Assembly: GCF_007993065.1 (NCBI RefSeq)
Contig: NZ_VOPL01000001.1
Coordinates: 434,001 to 498,000 of the forward strand
Source: Paracoccus aurantiacus
Lineage (GTDB): Bacteria > Pseudomonadota > Alphaproteobacteria > Rhodobacterales > Rhodobacteraceae
DNA length: 64,000 nucleotides
Direction: 5' to 3'
Both the position numbers and the translations under genes were made by a program. This document shows, piece by piece, positions 1 through 10,841 of the stretch. How positions within the stretch are numbered: position 1 is the stretch's first letter; the number at the start of each line of letters is the position of its first letter. Below the pieces are notes generated by a model, which worked only from the letters and a program-made list of their open reading frames with translations, was not told the origin of the DNA and searched no databases.

Positions 1-1
1 C

Positions 2-388
2 GCGATGGACAAGCGCGTAGGTTTGACAACGCCGACCACGTTGATGCTGACACTGCGCACCGTCGAACATATCTGGATGGTCGAGCGTCGCGAAAGCAAC
101 GCGCTGGAAATCGCGAAGCGCGCCGGGGCGCTGTATGACAAGGTCGCGGGCTTCGTCGATGCGCTTGACGATGTCGGGGTGGCACTGAACAGGGCAGGGC
201 AGGCGCATCGCACCGCCGTCGACCGGCTGTCGCGCGGAAATGGCAATGTCATCCGGCAGGTCGAGATGCTGCGAGAGCTTGGCGCGCGCACGACCAAGCG
301 GATGACGATGGATCACGACAAGGCCGACGACATCGCGAACGACGATTGCCCTGACGCGCTTCCGGCGCCGGAAGGGGGCAATCCGTGA
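2..388 (+). CDS. rmuC: RmuC-family DNA recombination protein, C-terminal fragment
   Basis: This is the last 128 or so codons of a gene that begins before the window; the reading frame is open to the left edge. The segment HIWMVERRESNALEIAKRAG followed by LYDKVAGFVDAL and a long helical stretch is typical of the RmuC C-terminal domain, a nuclease-like fold in proteins that limit inversions at short inverted repeats. The last ~25 residues are acidic and proline-rich and look like a disordered tail. Its TGA overlaps the GTG start of the next gene (GTGA), so the two are probably translationally coupled. The family call is fairly secure; the N-terminal coiled coil cannot be seen here. Confidence 0.85.
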   Translation, partial: AMDKRVGLTTPTTLMLTLRTVEHIWMVERRESNALEIAKRAGALYDKVAGFVDALDDVGVALNRAGQAHRTAVDRLSRGNGNVIRQVEMLRELGARTTKRMTMDHDKADDIANDDCPDALPAPEGGNP

Positions 389-801
389 TCGGCAGCATTT
401 CTGTCCAGACACGCGGTCCGGGCTTTTACGAGATTACCCGCGCCCTGCAGGAACAGGTCGAGGGGCAGGGCGACGGTGTGCTGACCGCGATGATCCGGCA
501 CAGTTCGGCCAGCCTGCTTATTCAGGAAAATGCCGATCCGGATGTGCGTCGCGACCTTCTGGAATGGCTCGATCGGTTGGCTCCGCGTGCCGATCATCCT
601 TCAATGGCCTGGGTGACGCATCGCCTTGAAGGCCCTGACGATATGCCTGCGCATATGAAGGCTTCGGTTTTGCCGGTCTCGGTCCAGATCTCGGTCAGTG
701 ACGGAAGGATGATGCTGGGGCGCTGGCAGGGCATTTATGTGGTCGAACATCGGGACGCACCGCATCGCCGCGAGGTGGCGCTCGCCTTCACGCCGGCCTG
801 A
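385..801 (+). CDS. YjbQ/UPF0047 family protein (secondary thiamine-phosphate synthase family)
   Basis: 138 residues, the usual length for this single-domain beta-barrel family. Visible family landmarks are the [14 protein letters not shown] segment near residues 36-49, the [12 protein letters not shown] segment near 86-97 and the C-terminal [12 protein letters not shown] signature. E. coli YjbQ has weak thiamine-phosphate synthase activity when overproduced; the physiological role is uncertain, so the enzyme name should be held loosely. The start is GTG at 385, overlapping the rmuC stop by 4 bp. It stands upstream of nrdR with a gap of about 100 bp. Confidence 0.85.
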   Translation: MIGSISVQTRGPGFYEITRALQEQVEGQGDGVLTAMIRHSSASLLIQENADPDVRRDLLEWLDRLAPRADHPSMAWVTHRLEGPDDMPAHMKASVLPVSVQISVSDGRMMLGRWQGIYVVEHRDAPHRREVALAFTPA

Positions 802-901
802 CCTCATCTGGTGGTATATTCGCCACCTTCTACAAACCCTGTTGCGATTCCTGCCTCGCTTGTGGATAAGTCAGAGATGGGGACGAAATGAGGGGCTCAG
901 G

Positions 902-1369
902 ATGCGCTGTCCGTTTTGCGGAAATGTCGATACGCAGGTCAAGGATTCGCGTCCGGCCGAAGACAATGTCGCCATCAGGCGCCGGCGTTTCTGTCCCGCT
1001 TGTGGCGGGCGTTTCACCACATATGAGAGGGTGCAGCTTCGCGACCTCGTCGTCGTCAAATCGAACGGCCGTCGGGAAGATTTCGACCGTGACAAGATGG
1101 CGCGCTCCATCCGCATCGCGATGCAGAAGCGCCCGGTCGAGGCAGAGCGCATCGATCAGTTGATCTCCGGCATCGTGCGGCGGCTGGAAAGCATGGGCGA
1201 AACCGACATTTCATCGAAAGTCATCGGCGAGATCGTGATGGAGACTCTGGCCCGGATCGATAACGTCGCCTATGTCCGTTTCGCGAGCGTTTACAAGAAC
1301 TTCCAGGATGCTGGCGACTTCGACAAGTTCGTTTCGGAACTGCGCCCGCCGGGCGCAAGCGACGAGTGA
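902..1369 (+). CDS. nrdR: Transcriptional repressor NrdR
   Basis: 155 residues, matching the family length. The N-terminal zinc ribbon has CPFC at residues 3-6 and CPAC at 31-34, followed by an ATP-cone domain (about residues 49-139, starting [18 protein letters not shown]). NrdR senses ATP/dATP and represses ribonucleotide reductase genes by binding NrdR boxes. The ATG at 902 is chosen because the zinc ribbon starts there; an open frame runs further upstream without conserved content. The stop overlaps the ribD GTG start (GTGA), an arrangement seen in many proteobacteria where nrdR precedes riboflavin genes. Confidence 0.96.
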   Translation: MRCPFCGNVDTQVKDSRPAEDNVAIRRRRFCPACGGRFTTYERVQLRDLVVVKSNGRREDFDRDKMARSIRIAMQKRPVEAERIDQLISGIVRRLESMGETDISSKVIGEIVMETLARIDNVAYVRFASVYKNFQDAGDFDKFVSELRPPGASDE

Positions 1370-2376
1370 GCGCGACCGAAGAGGATCGCCGCCACATGGA
1401 GCACGCGCTGCGTCTTGCGCAGCGTGGACTGGGAAATGTGTGGCCAAATCCGGCAGTCGGCTGTGTGCTGGTCCGAGACGGCCGCATCGTCGGCCGGGGC
1501 TGGACGCAGCCAGGCGGCAGGCCCCATGCCGAGCGTGTCGCGCTTGATCAGGCCGGAGAGGCCGCGCGCGGCGCGACGGCCTATGTCACGCTGGAACCCT
1601 GTGCGCATCACGGCGCTACGCCGCCCTGCGCCGACGCGCTTGTCGATGCGGGTGTCGCGCGCGTCGTGACGGCGCTGACCGATCCGGACGCGCGAACGGC
1701 GGGGCAGGGCCATGCGAAACTGCGCGCAGCCGGCATTGATGTCACCGAAGGGGTTTGCGCGGACCGCGCCGCGCAGCTTCAGCGCGGCTTTCTGAAGCGC
1801 GTGACGAAGGGCATGCCGCTTGTGACGCTGAAGCTCGCCACCAGTCTGGATGGCCGCATCGCCACCGCATCCGGCGAAAGTCAGTGGATTACATCGGAAA
1901 CGGCGCGGCGCCATGTTCACCTGCTGCGGCTGCGCCATGACGCAATCATGGTCGGCGGGGGGACCGCACGGGCCGACCGTCCGTCGCTGAACGTGCGTGG
2001 ATACGGCGATGTGCGCCAGCCTGTCCGCGTCGTGGTCTCTGACAGACCTGTCACGGAGCTGCCGCCAGAAAGTCCCCTGCATGGCCCGATCTGGCAGGTT
2101 TCGGGCGATCTTCAATCGGGTCTGGCAGGGCTTGCAGGGCGCGGATTGACCCGCATTCTGTGCGAAGGCGGCGGCGCGCTCGCCGCGCAGTTGCTTGCGG
2201 AAGGTCTGGTCGACGATATGGTTCTTTACAGCGCCGGTATCGTTCTGGGCGCGGATGCGCGGCCGTCTGTCGACGTTTTGCGCGTGGCCCGGCTGGCAGA
2301 TGCGCCGCGCTTCGATCTGGTGCGCAGCTTCGCAATCGGGCCTGACCTGTGCCAGGTCTGGTCGCGCCGGGCCTAG
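1366..2376 (+). CDS. ribD: Bifunctional riboflavin biosynthesis protein RibD (deaminase/reductase)
   Basis: 336 residues. The N-terminal deaminase domain has the zinc-site motif H54-A-E56 and the [11 protein letters not shown] loop with C79 and C88. The C-terminal reductase domain starts near residue 150 ([20 protein letters not shown]) and contains the NADPH-binding ILCEGGG motif. It catalyses steps two and three from the GTP cyclohydrolase II product toward the ribitylamino-pyrimidine. The start is GTG at 1366, coupled to nrdR. Its stop overlaps the stop of kpsC on the other strand. The riboflavin synthase gene lies 4.7 kb away, beyond the capsule genes. Confidence 0.95.
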   Translation: MSATEEDRRHMEHALRLAQRGLGNVWPNPAVGCVLVRDGRIVGRGWTQPGGRPHAERVALDQAGEAARGATAYVTLEPCAHHGATPPCADALVDAGVARVVTALTDPDARTAGQGHAKLRAAGIDVTEGVCADRAAQLQRGFLKRVTKGMPLVTLKLATSLDGRIATASGESQWITSETARRHVHLLRLRHDAIMVGGGTARADRPSLNVRGYGDVRQPVRVVVSDRPVTELPPESPLHGPIWQVSGDLQSGLAGLAGRGLTRILCEGGGALAAQLLAEGLVDDMVLYSAGIVLGADARPSVDVLRVARLADAPRFDLVRSFAIGPDLCQVWSRRA

Positions 2377-4379
2377 CGCCGCCATATCCAGTCATGCCCC
2401 GCAAGCGCGCCCTGCGCCTTGGCAAGCAGCCTCAGCCCCGGCCCCTGCCAGCGACGGTCCGCCGAGGAGAGCCGCAACAGTGCCGTTTCGGGCGGGCAGG
2501 GCAGGCCACTGACCGGGTCGAGATAGCGCGGATAGGCGATCAGAACGGCATGGGCCAACGCATCAAGCCCCGGTCGCGCGGTGCGTCGTTCCGGAATCGG
2601 GCCGAGATCGCGGGTCAAACCGTAACCGGCATAGAATGGCGCACCCAGCGTCGTGACCGGGATGTGACGCAGCAAAGCCTCGAAACCGAGGGTCGATGTC
2701 ATCGTCCAGACCTCGTCCACCTCTGACAGCAACGCGACCGGATCGGAATTTGCGGCGATATGGTCGGCGAGGCGTGAAAGCTGCGCGCTCTCGATCTGTC
2801 CCGGCCTCAGGCCTGCCTCGACATCGGGGTGAGGCTTAAAGATCAGAAAGGCGTCGGGGTTATCTGCCCGCACGCGTTCCAGCAAGCCCAGATTTGTCCG
2901 CTCGCGCCCTGCGCCAAGTCGGATCGACGCATCATCCTCGACCTGACCGGGAACGAGAATCCGTTTCCTGCCGTCGCACGGAGGCAGCATGACTTGACCG
3001 CCAAGATTGTACTTCGTGACCCGCGCCGCGATCAGCGCCGCACGAAGCTGTGCCGCGCGTACGGCACCGCCTGCGGGCGGCACTGTATCAATCAGATGTT
3101 CCAGCCGCGAAGGCCGCGTCGGATCGTAATAGATGCCAAGGTCATCCGCGACAAGCGACAGCGGGGGCACCAGTTCGGCGCCAAGCCCGCGCGAGCGCAG
3201 GAACCCGTCCTCGATGCGCAGGGCAGCGGTGCCCGGAATGTCTTTCGCCTTGTTGGCCCAGACCAGAGACACTTGCGGCGATGGTTTGCGGGTGAAGCGG
3301 ACGGGCCTGACTGAACCGAACCCGCGCGCGATATGCGGGCGTTTCCACAGCCGCATCCCATATGCGACATGCCCGGCATGGTCCTGACGCCAGACCTTCG
3401 CCTCTGCCTCAAGCTGGTTCAGTGCGCCGTCGAAATCTGTCAGGCGGTCAGTGCAGGGATCATACCAGATCGGGGCCAGCAGATGGCTGGCCGCGAACAG
3501 TGCCTCGATCGGCCGGGGGCTTCGCCGTGCAAATTCGCGTTCGTCGTCGCTGAGACCCCAGCCTGCGAAAAACGGCGCGCCGAATATGCGCGGCCGATGA
3601 GCGGCAAGCATTGCCTCATAGCCAAGCTGAGACGAGAAGGTGTAAACGGCCTTGGCGCCGGCAAGCAGCCGCCAGGGTGAGAGTGGACCGTCCGAAATCT
3701 CTTCATCTTTGCGCAGATCCGCCGCCGTAAAATGACCCGCTCGCAGTCCGCGCGATGTCTCGGGATGGGCGCGGATGACGATGCGCGATGCCGGATTCTC
3801 TGCCCGCGCCGCCGCGAGCATGGCAAGGAACGCGTCCCGCCCGGCACCAAGAAGCGAAGCGTCGCCCGCCACCTGATCGACAACCAGCACATAGCCCGGC
3901 GCTGGCGCGCGCGCGTCCGGCAAATGCGCGTTGTATTTCGAGATATCGGCCGCGATCATCCGCGCAATCGCGTCGCGGGCCTGCGCATGAAGCGCCGAGT
4001 GGTCCGCGGTAATCATCGTCTCGATCAATGAAGGCGCGTCCGGGTCAAAATGAATCCCGACGGGATCGACGATCAGGCCCAGCGGTCCACGCCGCATCGA
4101 GGTGGACCTTTCGCGTCCGGGCAGGACCGAGCGCAGAAACGCGTCCTCGACATGGACGAGGCCGGCATTGCGCGATGCAGCAATCTTGCGGCCGCGCCAT
4201 GCGGTACCCGCTGCGCCCCAGACGGCCACGCTGTCACCCGGACCGGGCAGGCCGATACGCGGTGACCATCCGGCAAGGTCAAGAATGCGGCGCACGGGGC
4301 CGCGCAGGAAGCCGCCATTGAATACAAAAAGCCGCCGGGGATGAACCCCGGCGGCCAGATCATTGCGTATCGGCGTCAA
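2373..4379 (-). CDS. kpsC: Capsule polysaccharide beta-Kdo transferase KpsC
   Basis: 668 residues with an internal duplication typical of KpsC. The first half carries VEDAFLRS and LVVDQVAGDAS; the second carries IEDGFLRSRGLG and LVPGQVEDDAS. Each half also has a late segment ending GAPFFAGWGL or GAPFYAGYGL. KpsC proteins have two Kdo transferase modules that extend the poly-Kdo linker on lysophosphatidylglycerol for group 2-type capsules, at the inner membrane. The only early start in frame is TTG at 4379, overlapping the stop of the upstream Wza-like gene. Conserved sequence begins by residue 17, so an internal start is unlikely. A terminator-like hairpin lies within the first ~18 codons. 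Confidence 0.9.
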   Translation of the reverse strand: MTPIRNDLAAGVHPRRLFVFNGGFLRGPVRRILDLAGWSPRIGLPGPGDSVAVWGAAGTAWRGRKIAASRNAGLVHVEDAFLRSVLPGRERSTSMRRGPLGLIVDPVGIHFDPDAPSLIETMITADHSALHAQARDAIARMIAADISKYNAHLPDARAPAPGYVLVVDQVAGDASLLGAGRDAFLAMLAAARAENPASRIVIRAHPETSRGLRAGHFTAADLRKDEEISDGPLSPWRLLAGAKAVYTFSSQLGYEAMLAAHRPRIFGAPFFAGWGLSDDEREFARRSPRPIEALFAASHLLAPIWYDPCTDRLTDFDGALNQLEAEAKVWRQDHAGHVAYGMRLWKRPHIARGFGSVRPVRFTRKPSPQVSLVWANKAKDIPGTAALRIEDGFLRSRGLGAELVPPLSLVADDLGIYYDPTRPSRLEHLIDTVPPAGGAVRAAQLRAALIAARVTKYNLGGQVMLPPCDGRKRILVPGQVEDDASIRLGAGRERTNLGLLERVRADNPDAFLIFKPHPDVEAGLRPGQIESAQLSRLADHIAANSDPVALLSEVDEVWTMTSTLGFEALLRHIPVTTLGAPFYAGYGLTRDLGPIPERRTARPGLDALAHAVLIAYPRYLDPVSGLPCPPETALLRLSSADRRWQGPGLRLLAKAQGALAGHDWIWRR
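4331..4355 (-). terminator. Terminator-like hairpin inside the 5' end of kpsC
   Basis: Read on the minus strand, a perfect 10-bp GC stem (GCCGCCGGGG / CCCCGGCGGC) with a 5-nt loop is followed at once by TTTTT (4326-4330). This is the form of an intrinsic terminator, but it lies about 8-16 codons into kpsC, downstream of the Wza-like gene stop. It may attenuate transcription between the exporter gene and kpsC. Terminator activity is inferred. Confidence 0.5.
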
Positions 4380-5530
4380 TTGCCGATATTTTCCAGCTGG
4401 TTGATGGACCCCGCGCTGCCGGTAATGGCACCGAGGATCTTCTGCCAGCGGACATAAGGCGCTTCGGTCACGTAAATCGTGTCGCCATCTCGCACGAGGA
4501 AATCACGTGCAAGGAACAGACCGTTCGGACGTGTAAGATCAAGGACATAAACCATCCGTTGTGTCCCGCCGACAGGCTGGCCAAGCACTGCAGAGGCTAC
4601 CTGTGCCGGCTCGTCACGCAGAACGAATACGCCGGTCGGATCGCCGGTCTGGGTCTGCAGGCCACCGACCATCGCCACGGCTTCGATCGCATTGATCTGC
4701 TCGTTTCCAAGCGGAACCTTGGTCTGCTGACCAAGCGCGCCAAGTGCGGTGAAGCTGCGCTGATCTTCCTCGACCATGATGACGTCGCCGGGACGCAGCG
4801 CGATATCGTAGCTGGGGTTGAAATACAGGTCGGTCAGCCAGACCTTGCCGGATTCGCGCCCCCGCTTCACGGTGACGACCGCGACCTCTGGTTCCACGTT
4901 CACGCCGCCAGCCTTGGCCAGCATGGACGACAGCGTTCGCGTCGGACGTTCGATCGGATAGACACCCTGACCGAAGACCTTGCCCATGACCGAGACAGTG
5001 GCCCCGTCACCCGCGACGCGCGTCACCGAAACCTGCGGGTCAGGCGTCTGGCTTTCCAGACGGGATGTAATGACCTGACGCAACTGTTCGGGCGAGTTGC
5101 CGGCGGCGCGGATGCGGCCGGCATAGGGCACGAAGATATAGCCCTGACTGTCGACCTGAAGCTGCTGAAGCTGGGTAGAACTTTGTCCGAGGCCGACCAG
5201 AAGCCCGTCATCGACGTTTTCCCAGATCATCAGACCCAGCGTATCGCCAGGCCGGATCTCGTCAGCACCGACAGCACCGGCATTCAGGAACTCGTTCGAG
5301 AACCCGTAAGCCGGCGTGAAGTTCGCTGTCCGGTTGACGTGGTTATTGACGAAAATGATATGTGCATCGCCGCCGTTCTCGACCGCGCCCGACAGAATTT
5401 CTTTCTTGCTCGGGCCGGAACGGGGCAATCCGCAGCCGCTGATCGCCATCACGGCGACTAAGGCGGCGATCACCGGAAGACGCAGTCCACGCCTTGGTGT
5501 CGTTGGAAATTCACTGGCGGTCAAACTCAT
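4376..5530 (-). CDS. Capsule polysaccharide export outer-membrane lipoprotein (Wza/KpsD-type)
   Basis: 384 residues. There is a lipoprotein signal peptide with lipobox ISGC (Cys about residue 33) after a basic and hydrophobic N-terminus. The Poly_export domain covers roughly residues 90-170 (IRPGDTLGLMIWENVDDG ... GYIFVPYAGRIRAAG), then two SLBB-like beta domains (VYPIERPTRTLSSMLAKAGG and the 260-350 region with DFLVRDGDTIYVTEAPY). Such proteins form the outer-membrane channel for capsule export. The ATG at 5530 is chosen; GTG 5533 and a TTG at 5521 better spaced from AGGAG are alternatives. It is flanked by kpsS and kpsC, which fixes the pathway. The partner ABC transporter genes are not in this window. 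Confidence 0.88.
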   Translation of the reverse strand: MSLTASEFPTTPRRGLRLPVIAALVAVMAISGCGLPRSGPSKKEILSGAVENGGDAHIIFVNNHVNRTANFTPAYGFSNEFLNAGAVGADEIRPGDTLGLMIWENVDDGLLVGLGQSSTQLQQLQVDSQGYIFVPYAGRIRAAGNSPEQLRQVITSRLESQTPDPQVSVTRVAGDGATVSVMGKVFGQGVYPIERPTRTLSSMLAKAGGVNVEPEVAVVTVKRGRESGKVWLTDLYFNPSYDIALRPGDVIMVEEDQRSFTALGALGQQTKVPLGNEQINAIEAVAMVGGLQTQTGDPTGVFVLRDEPAQVASAVLGQPVGGTQRMVYVLDLTRPNGLFLARDFLVRDGDTIYVTEAPYVRWQKILGAITGSAGSINQLENIGN

Positions 5531-5615
5531 CACTCCTGCTGCTCGCCGACTCGCGCGGCGCCTCGGTTGCGCAGGTTAGCGCGGGACCGGGCGATTTTCT
5601 ATATGCCAGTGCGCT

Positions 5616-6962
5616 TTAGCGTGAATCTGAACCTGGCTGTTGGCGGGTTTCAGCCCGTCCGATCGCCAAAGCGTCATAGGGATCGTAGGGGGAAAGCATC
5701 ATATCGACGACCAGACGCAGCGCCGGCGCGCGTGCCCGTGCCGCATAGAAACCACCGGGTATCTGGCTCGTATCAAGCAGATAGTCGCGATAGCGCCTGT
5801 AGGCCTGCGCATCGGGCCGTTGCGGATGGGTGAAGAATTCCGGCAGAGTTTGCACCGCAACCAACTGTGGCTTATCGAACACAGCCCGGCCCATCGCCTT
5901 GACCGGCAAACCGCGCCACAGCGCCTGCTGCGCCGCAGTCGAATTGACCGTGACGACCGAGCGCGCCTGCCCGAGAAGCAGCGCGAGCTTGCCGCCCGGC
6001 ACGTGGTGAACGCGGTCCGTTATGCCCAGCTCTCGCGCTTTGCGAAAGATGTCGCTTCGTTGGTGAGAGCGCCCGTCTTCAAGCGGATGGGCCTTGAAAA
6101 CGATGTGATGGTGGCGCGGGGCATGGGCCGCAAACGCCTCCAGCACCTCGGCCGTAAAACCGGCCATGGCGGAATAATCGGAATGGGCGCGGAAGCTGGC
6201 ATCATGTTCCAACTGCATCAGGACCAGCGAGAAAGGGTGCCCGCTGCGCCTGATCCTGCGCGTGCGCACAAAGTGATCGGCCATGATGAAGGGTGCAAAG
6301 ATCAGCCGGCGCAGGTTCAGGCGGAACTCCTGCCAGACTGAGATATCGCGATGCGTCCGATAGCCGGGAAAGTCACCATTCGCGATAAGCAGCAGAAAAT
6401 GGTAGAGCGCGCCATAGAATTTGTGCTGCCGCATATCGCCCCAGGCAGCCGGAGGGCGCGGAATATCGCCCTGAGCGCCGCGCAGAGCGGCGCGCATCTG
6501 GGGCAGGGTGATCTGCATGAGGCGTGAAAAACCGTTCGCGCCGCCACGCTCATACGTAATCCAGAAAGGTCTGAGATAGCCTTCTTCGAAGACGTGCAAT
6601 GTCAGGCCCAATTCCTGCGCGGCAGAGCGCGCCGCCGCATGCACCGGCCGCACGTCGCCATAAAGCACGATATCCGTGACGCCCTTTTCGGTGATGATGC
6701 GCCGGAGCTCCTCCGGCCAGTCGCCGGGATTGCCGCGATAGCGGATCAGCCGGTCGCGATCCTTCCAGAAAAACGCATCGCCAGCGTTGAAGGCAACCCG
6801 CCAGACCTGCGCCCCCGTCGAGACGAGCAGCCTGCCCAGACGGTCGAAGAATGGCCCATGCGGGCCTTGCAACAGCAGAAAGACGCGCCCATCTACGTCC
6901 GGGTCGCGCGCGATCGTCGTCACGTCCTTGGACATTTGCGGTGGCGGGGATCTGCGGGGCAT
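5616..6962 (-). CDS. kpsS: Capsular polysaccharide biosynthesis/export protein KpsS
   Basis: About 448 residues in the KpsS/LipB family. Recognisable parts are VFLLLQGPHGPFFDRLGRLL near the N-terminus, VFEEGYLRPFWITYERGG mid-protein, and HIVFKAHPLEDG plus VVTVNSTAAQQALWRGLPV toward the end, the last like the nucleotide-sugar half of GT-B transferases. KpsS adds the first Kdo to the lipid acceptor, after which KpsC extends it. Starts are uncertain: ATG 6962 or ATG 6935 (MSKDV...) both fit and neither has a strong Shine-Dalgarno; a TTG at 7037 seems too far upstream. It is the first gene of the minus-strand capsule block. Confidence 0.85.
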   Translation of the reverse strand: MPRRSPPPQMSKDVTTIARDPDVDGRVFLLLQGPHGPFFDRLGRLLVSTGAQVWRVAFNAGDAFFWKDRDRLIRYRGNPGDWPEELRRIITEKGVTDIVLYGDVRPVHAAARSAAQELGLTLHVFEEGYLRPFWITYERGGANGFSRLMQITLPQMRAALRGAQGDIPRPPAAWGDMRQHKFYGALYHFLLLIANGDFPGYRTHRDISVWQEFRLNLRRLIFAPFIMADHFVRTRRIRRSGHPFSLVLMQLEHDASFRAHSDYSAMAGFTAEVLEAFAAHAPRHHHIVFKAHPLEDGRSHQRSDIFRKARELGITDRVHHVPGGKLALLLGQARSVVTVNSTAAQQALWRGLPVKAMGRAVFDKPQLVAVQTLPEFFTHPQRPDAQAYRRYRDYLLDTSQIPGGFYAARARAPALRLVVDMMLSPYDPYDALAIGRAETRQQPGSDSR

Positions 6963-7119
6963 AAGTTTGCTACATGGCCTGAACGGGTCCTGCCGTTTTG
7001 TCAGGTTATCGGCGAGTTGGGAAGTAGTCAGACTCAAGCGTGGTTAGCCAATGGTTGACTTCCGGCTTGCCGCATTTCGCCGCGGCAGATAAGGCAAAAC
7101 AGCGAAAGCGGGAGATTTC

Positions 7120-7713
7120 ATGTTCACGGGCATCATCACGGATATCGGCAAGGTCGCACAGGTCGAGCAACGCGGCGACATGCGCGCGCGGATCGTCACG
7201 GCATATGACATGGCGGGCGTGGATATGGGTGCGTCAATTGCCTGCAACGGCGTATGCCTGACGGTCGTTGGCAAGGGCGCGGACTGGTTCGATGTCGATA
7301 TCTCTGCTGAAACGATTTCCAAGACCAATATCGGCCATAACGGCTGGTCCGAGGGCACGCGCCTGAACCTTGAACGCGCGCTGAAGGTCGGGGATGAGTT
7401 GGGCGGCCATATCGTGTCCGGTCATGTCGACGGCGTGGCCGAGGTGGTCGGGATGCGTGACGAAGGCGACAGCCTGCGCCTGACGTTCGAGGCGCCGCCG
7501 GAACTGGCCCGCTTTATTGCGCCGAAGGGCTCGGTTGCGCTGAACGGCACCTCGCTGACGGTGAACGAAGTTGATGGCAATCGCTTCGGCATCAACCTGA
7601 TCCCGCATACGCAGGAAGTGACGACTTGGGGCAACGTGAAGGTCGGCGACAAGATCAACCTGGAGATTGATACGCTGGCGCGTTATGTCGCGCGGCTGGC
7701 CGAGGCGGGATAA
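7120..7713 (+). CDS. ribE: Riboflavin synthase (alpha subunit type)
   Basis: 197 residues, the normal length. It begins MFTGIITDIG, the conserved N-terminus, and consists of two lumazine-binding repeats (about 1-96 and 97-190) that each form a beta barrel; GHIVSGHVDGVA in the second half mirrors the first repeat. It dismutates two 6,7-dimethyl-8-ribityllumazine to riboflavin. The ATG follows a good Shine-Dalgarno (CGGGAG, 7 nt). No FMN riboswitch is apparent in the 80-nt leader. ribBA and ribH, commonly next in this order in relatives, are absent downstream. Confidence 0.95.
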   Translation: MFTGIITDIGKVAQVEQRGDMRARIVTAYDMAGVDMGASIACNGVCLTVVGKGADWFDVDISAETISKTNIGHNGWSEGTRLNLERALKVGDELGGHIVSGHVDGVAEVVGMRDEGDSLRLTFEAPPELARFIAPKGSVALNGTSLTVNEVDGNRFGINLIPHTQEVTTWGNVKVGDKINLEIDTLARYVARLAEAG

Positions 7714-7716
7714 GCT

Positions 7717-8121
7717 TCAGCCCGCTTCGACTTTGCGCTTCAACGCGGCAAGAACGTCGGCAAAATCGCTGGTGACCATTGGGCCGATTTCAGCGGCCTG
7801 CGGTCCGCTGACGGTCGCGCGATAGATGACCCTCACGCCCCCTGTCATCGGCTCGATCAGATGTTCGACGCGCACGGCGTTTTCACCGAGTTCGGTCAGA
7901 TCGGTGAAGCCCGCATCCGGCGTCACCTCGACCAGTTCGGTCTCAAGCGGTTCCATCTCTGGCGGCTTCATGATGAACCGGCTTCCCCGTTCGAAGGGGC
8001 CAAGCAGCTCTATGCTTTCGATACCGGCATTCCATTCAGGCCATCCGGCCACATCGCTGAAACAGGACCAGATACGGTCGGGCGTTGCATCAATTTCTAT
8101 CGCTGTTTCGTTAGACCACAT
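7717..8121 (-). CDS. SRPBCC-family (polyketide cyclase-like) protein
   Basis: 134 residues, the length of a single START-like lipid/ligand-binding domain. The N-terminus (IEIDATPDRIWSCFSDVAGWPEWN) is the standard SRPBCC opening, with the helix-grip C-terminal helix (VTSDFADVLAALKRKVEAG) at the end. No catalytic residues can be assigned. It ends 4 nt from the ribE stop, tail to tail, and sits 20 nt downstream of the cysteine hydrolase gene, so these two are probably co-transcribed. Ligand unknown. Confidence 0.85.
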   Translation of the reverse strand: MWSNETAIEIDATPDRIWSCFSDVAGWPEWNAGIESIELLGPFERGSRFIMKPPEMEPLETELVEVTPDAGFTDLTELGENAVRVEHLIEPMTGGVRVIYRATVSGPQAAEIGPMVTSDFADVLAALKRKVEAG

Positions 8122-8141
8122 GCGCCTGTCCTTCCGGGGGT

Positions 8142-8648
8142 TCAGTTCAGGCCGATCTCATCGGCGGTAACCACATCGGTTTTTGATCCGATCGCGTTAA
8201 GCGCGATCGCGTGCACCACTTCCAGCGGCGCAGAGCACAGGTCGCCGATCACCCGTATCCGATAGGGATCTGCGTCGCGCGACAGGGCTGTGAACGCGAC
8301 GCAGTTTTGCGTCATCATGCCGCAAATCAGCAATTCGTCACCATCCTGCAGGTGATCTTTTAGCTCGGTTTCCTGAAACGCGTCGGCAAAATGCTTGACG
8401 ACAACCGGGGCGCCGGACGCTGCGTCAAGAATAGCGGGCCGGATCTCCGATCCCTTGCTGTTGGGGGCAAAAAGCCCAGCTTTCGCATTGGAAATATGCT
8501 GAACGAGCACAATCTTGTCGCCCGCTTCACGCGCTTTGGTCATGGCATCGACAATTCGTGCCTCGGTTTGCTCTGCTTGCCAGAGCGGCAGGGTGCCGCC
8601 GGTAAAATAGTCGTTCTGTATGTCGATCACGAGAAGGGTTCGGCTCAA
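8142..8648 (-). CDS. Isochorismatase-family cysteine hydrolase
   Basis: 168 residues. The catalytic triad pattern of the family is visible: D9 (LLVIDIQNDYF), K85 (VVVKHFADAF) and C116 (GMMTQNCVAFTA), the last in the usual nucleophile position preceded by a likely cis-peptide. Members hydrolyse small amides or isochorismate-like substrates; the substrate cannot be told here. The start is TTG at 8648 preceded by a strong AAGGAAG at about 7 nt, which decides the start. It is followed 20 nt later by the SRPBCC gene. Confidence 0.88.
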   Translation of the reverse strand: MSRTLLVIDIQNDYFTGGTLPLWQAEQTEARIVDAMTKAREAGDKIVLVQHISNAKAGLFAPNSKGSEIRPAILDAASGAPVVVKHFADAFQETELKDHLQDGDELLICGMMTQNCVAFTALSRDADPYRIRVIGDLCSAPLEVVHAIALNAIGSKTDVVTADEIGLN

Positions 8649-8756
8649 CTTCGTCTTCCTTTCGCGGATAAGGGCGTTTCAGCCAGCTTCAATGAGCTTG
8701 GTATCAACTGCAAACCACCAAGAACTGAAGCTCAGCGATTTGCTTTGGCGCAAATG

Positions 8757-8780
8757 AAAAGGGGCGCCGAACGCGCCCCT
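8757..8780 (-). terminator. Intrinsic terminator of eno
   Basis: On the minus strand AGGGGCGCG TTC GGCGCCCCT is followed by TTTT. It lies 13 nt after the eno stop, in the expected position. Confidence 0.8.
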
Positions 8781-8792
8781 GATCCGATCATG

Positions 8793-10834
<2,042 letters not shown>

Positions 10835-10841
10835 GAGGCGC

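Noticed and set aside
7038..7119. Possible FMN riboswitch before ribE
   Set aside because: The leader is too short (about 80 nt) and lacks the conserved RFN-element helices.
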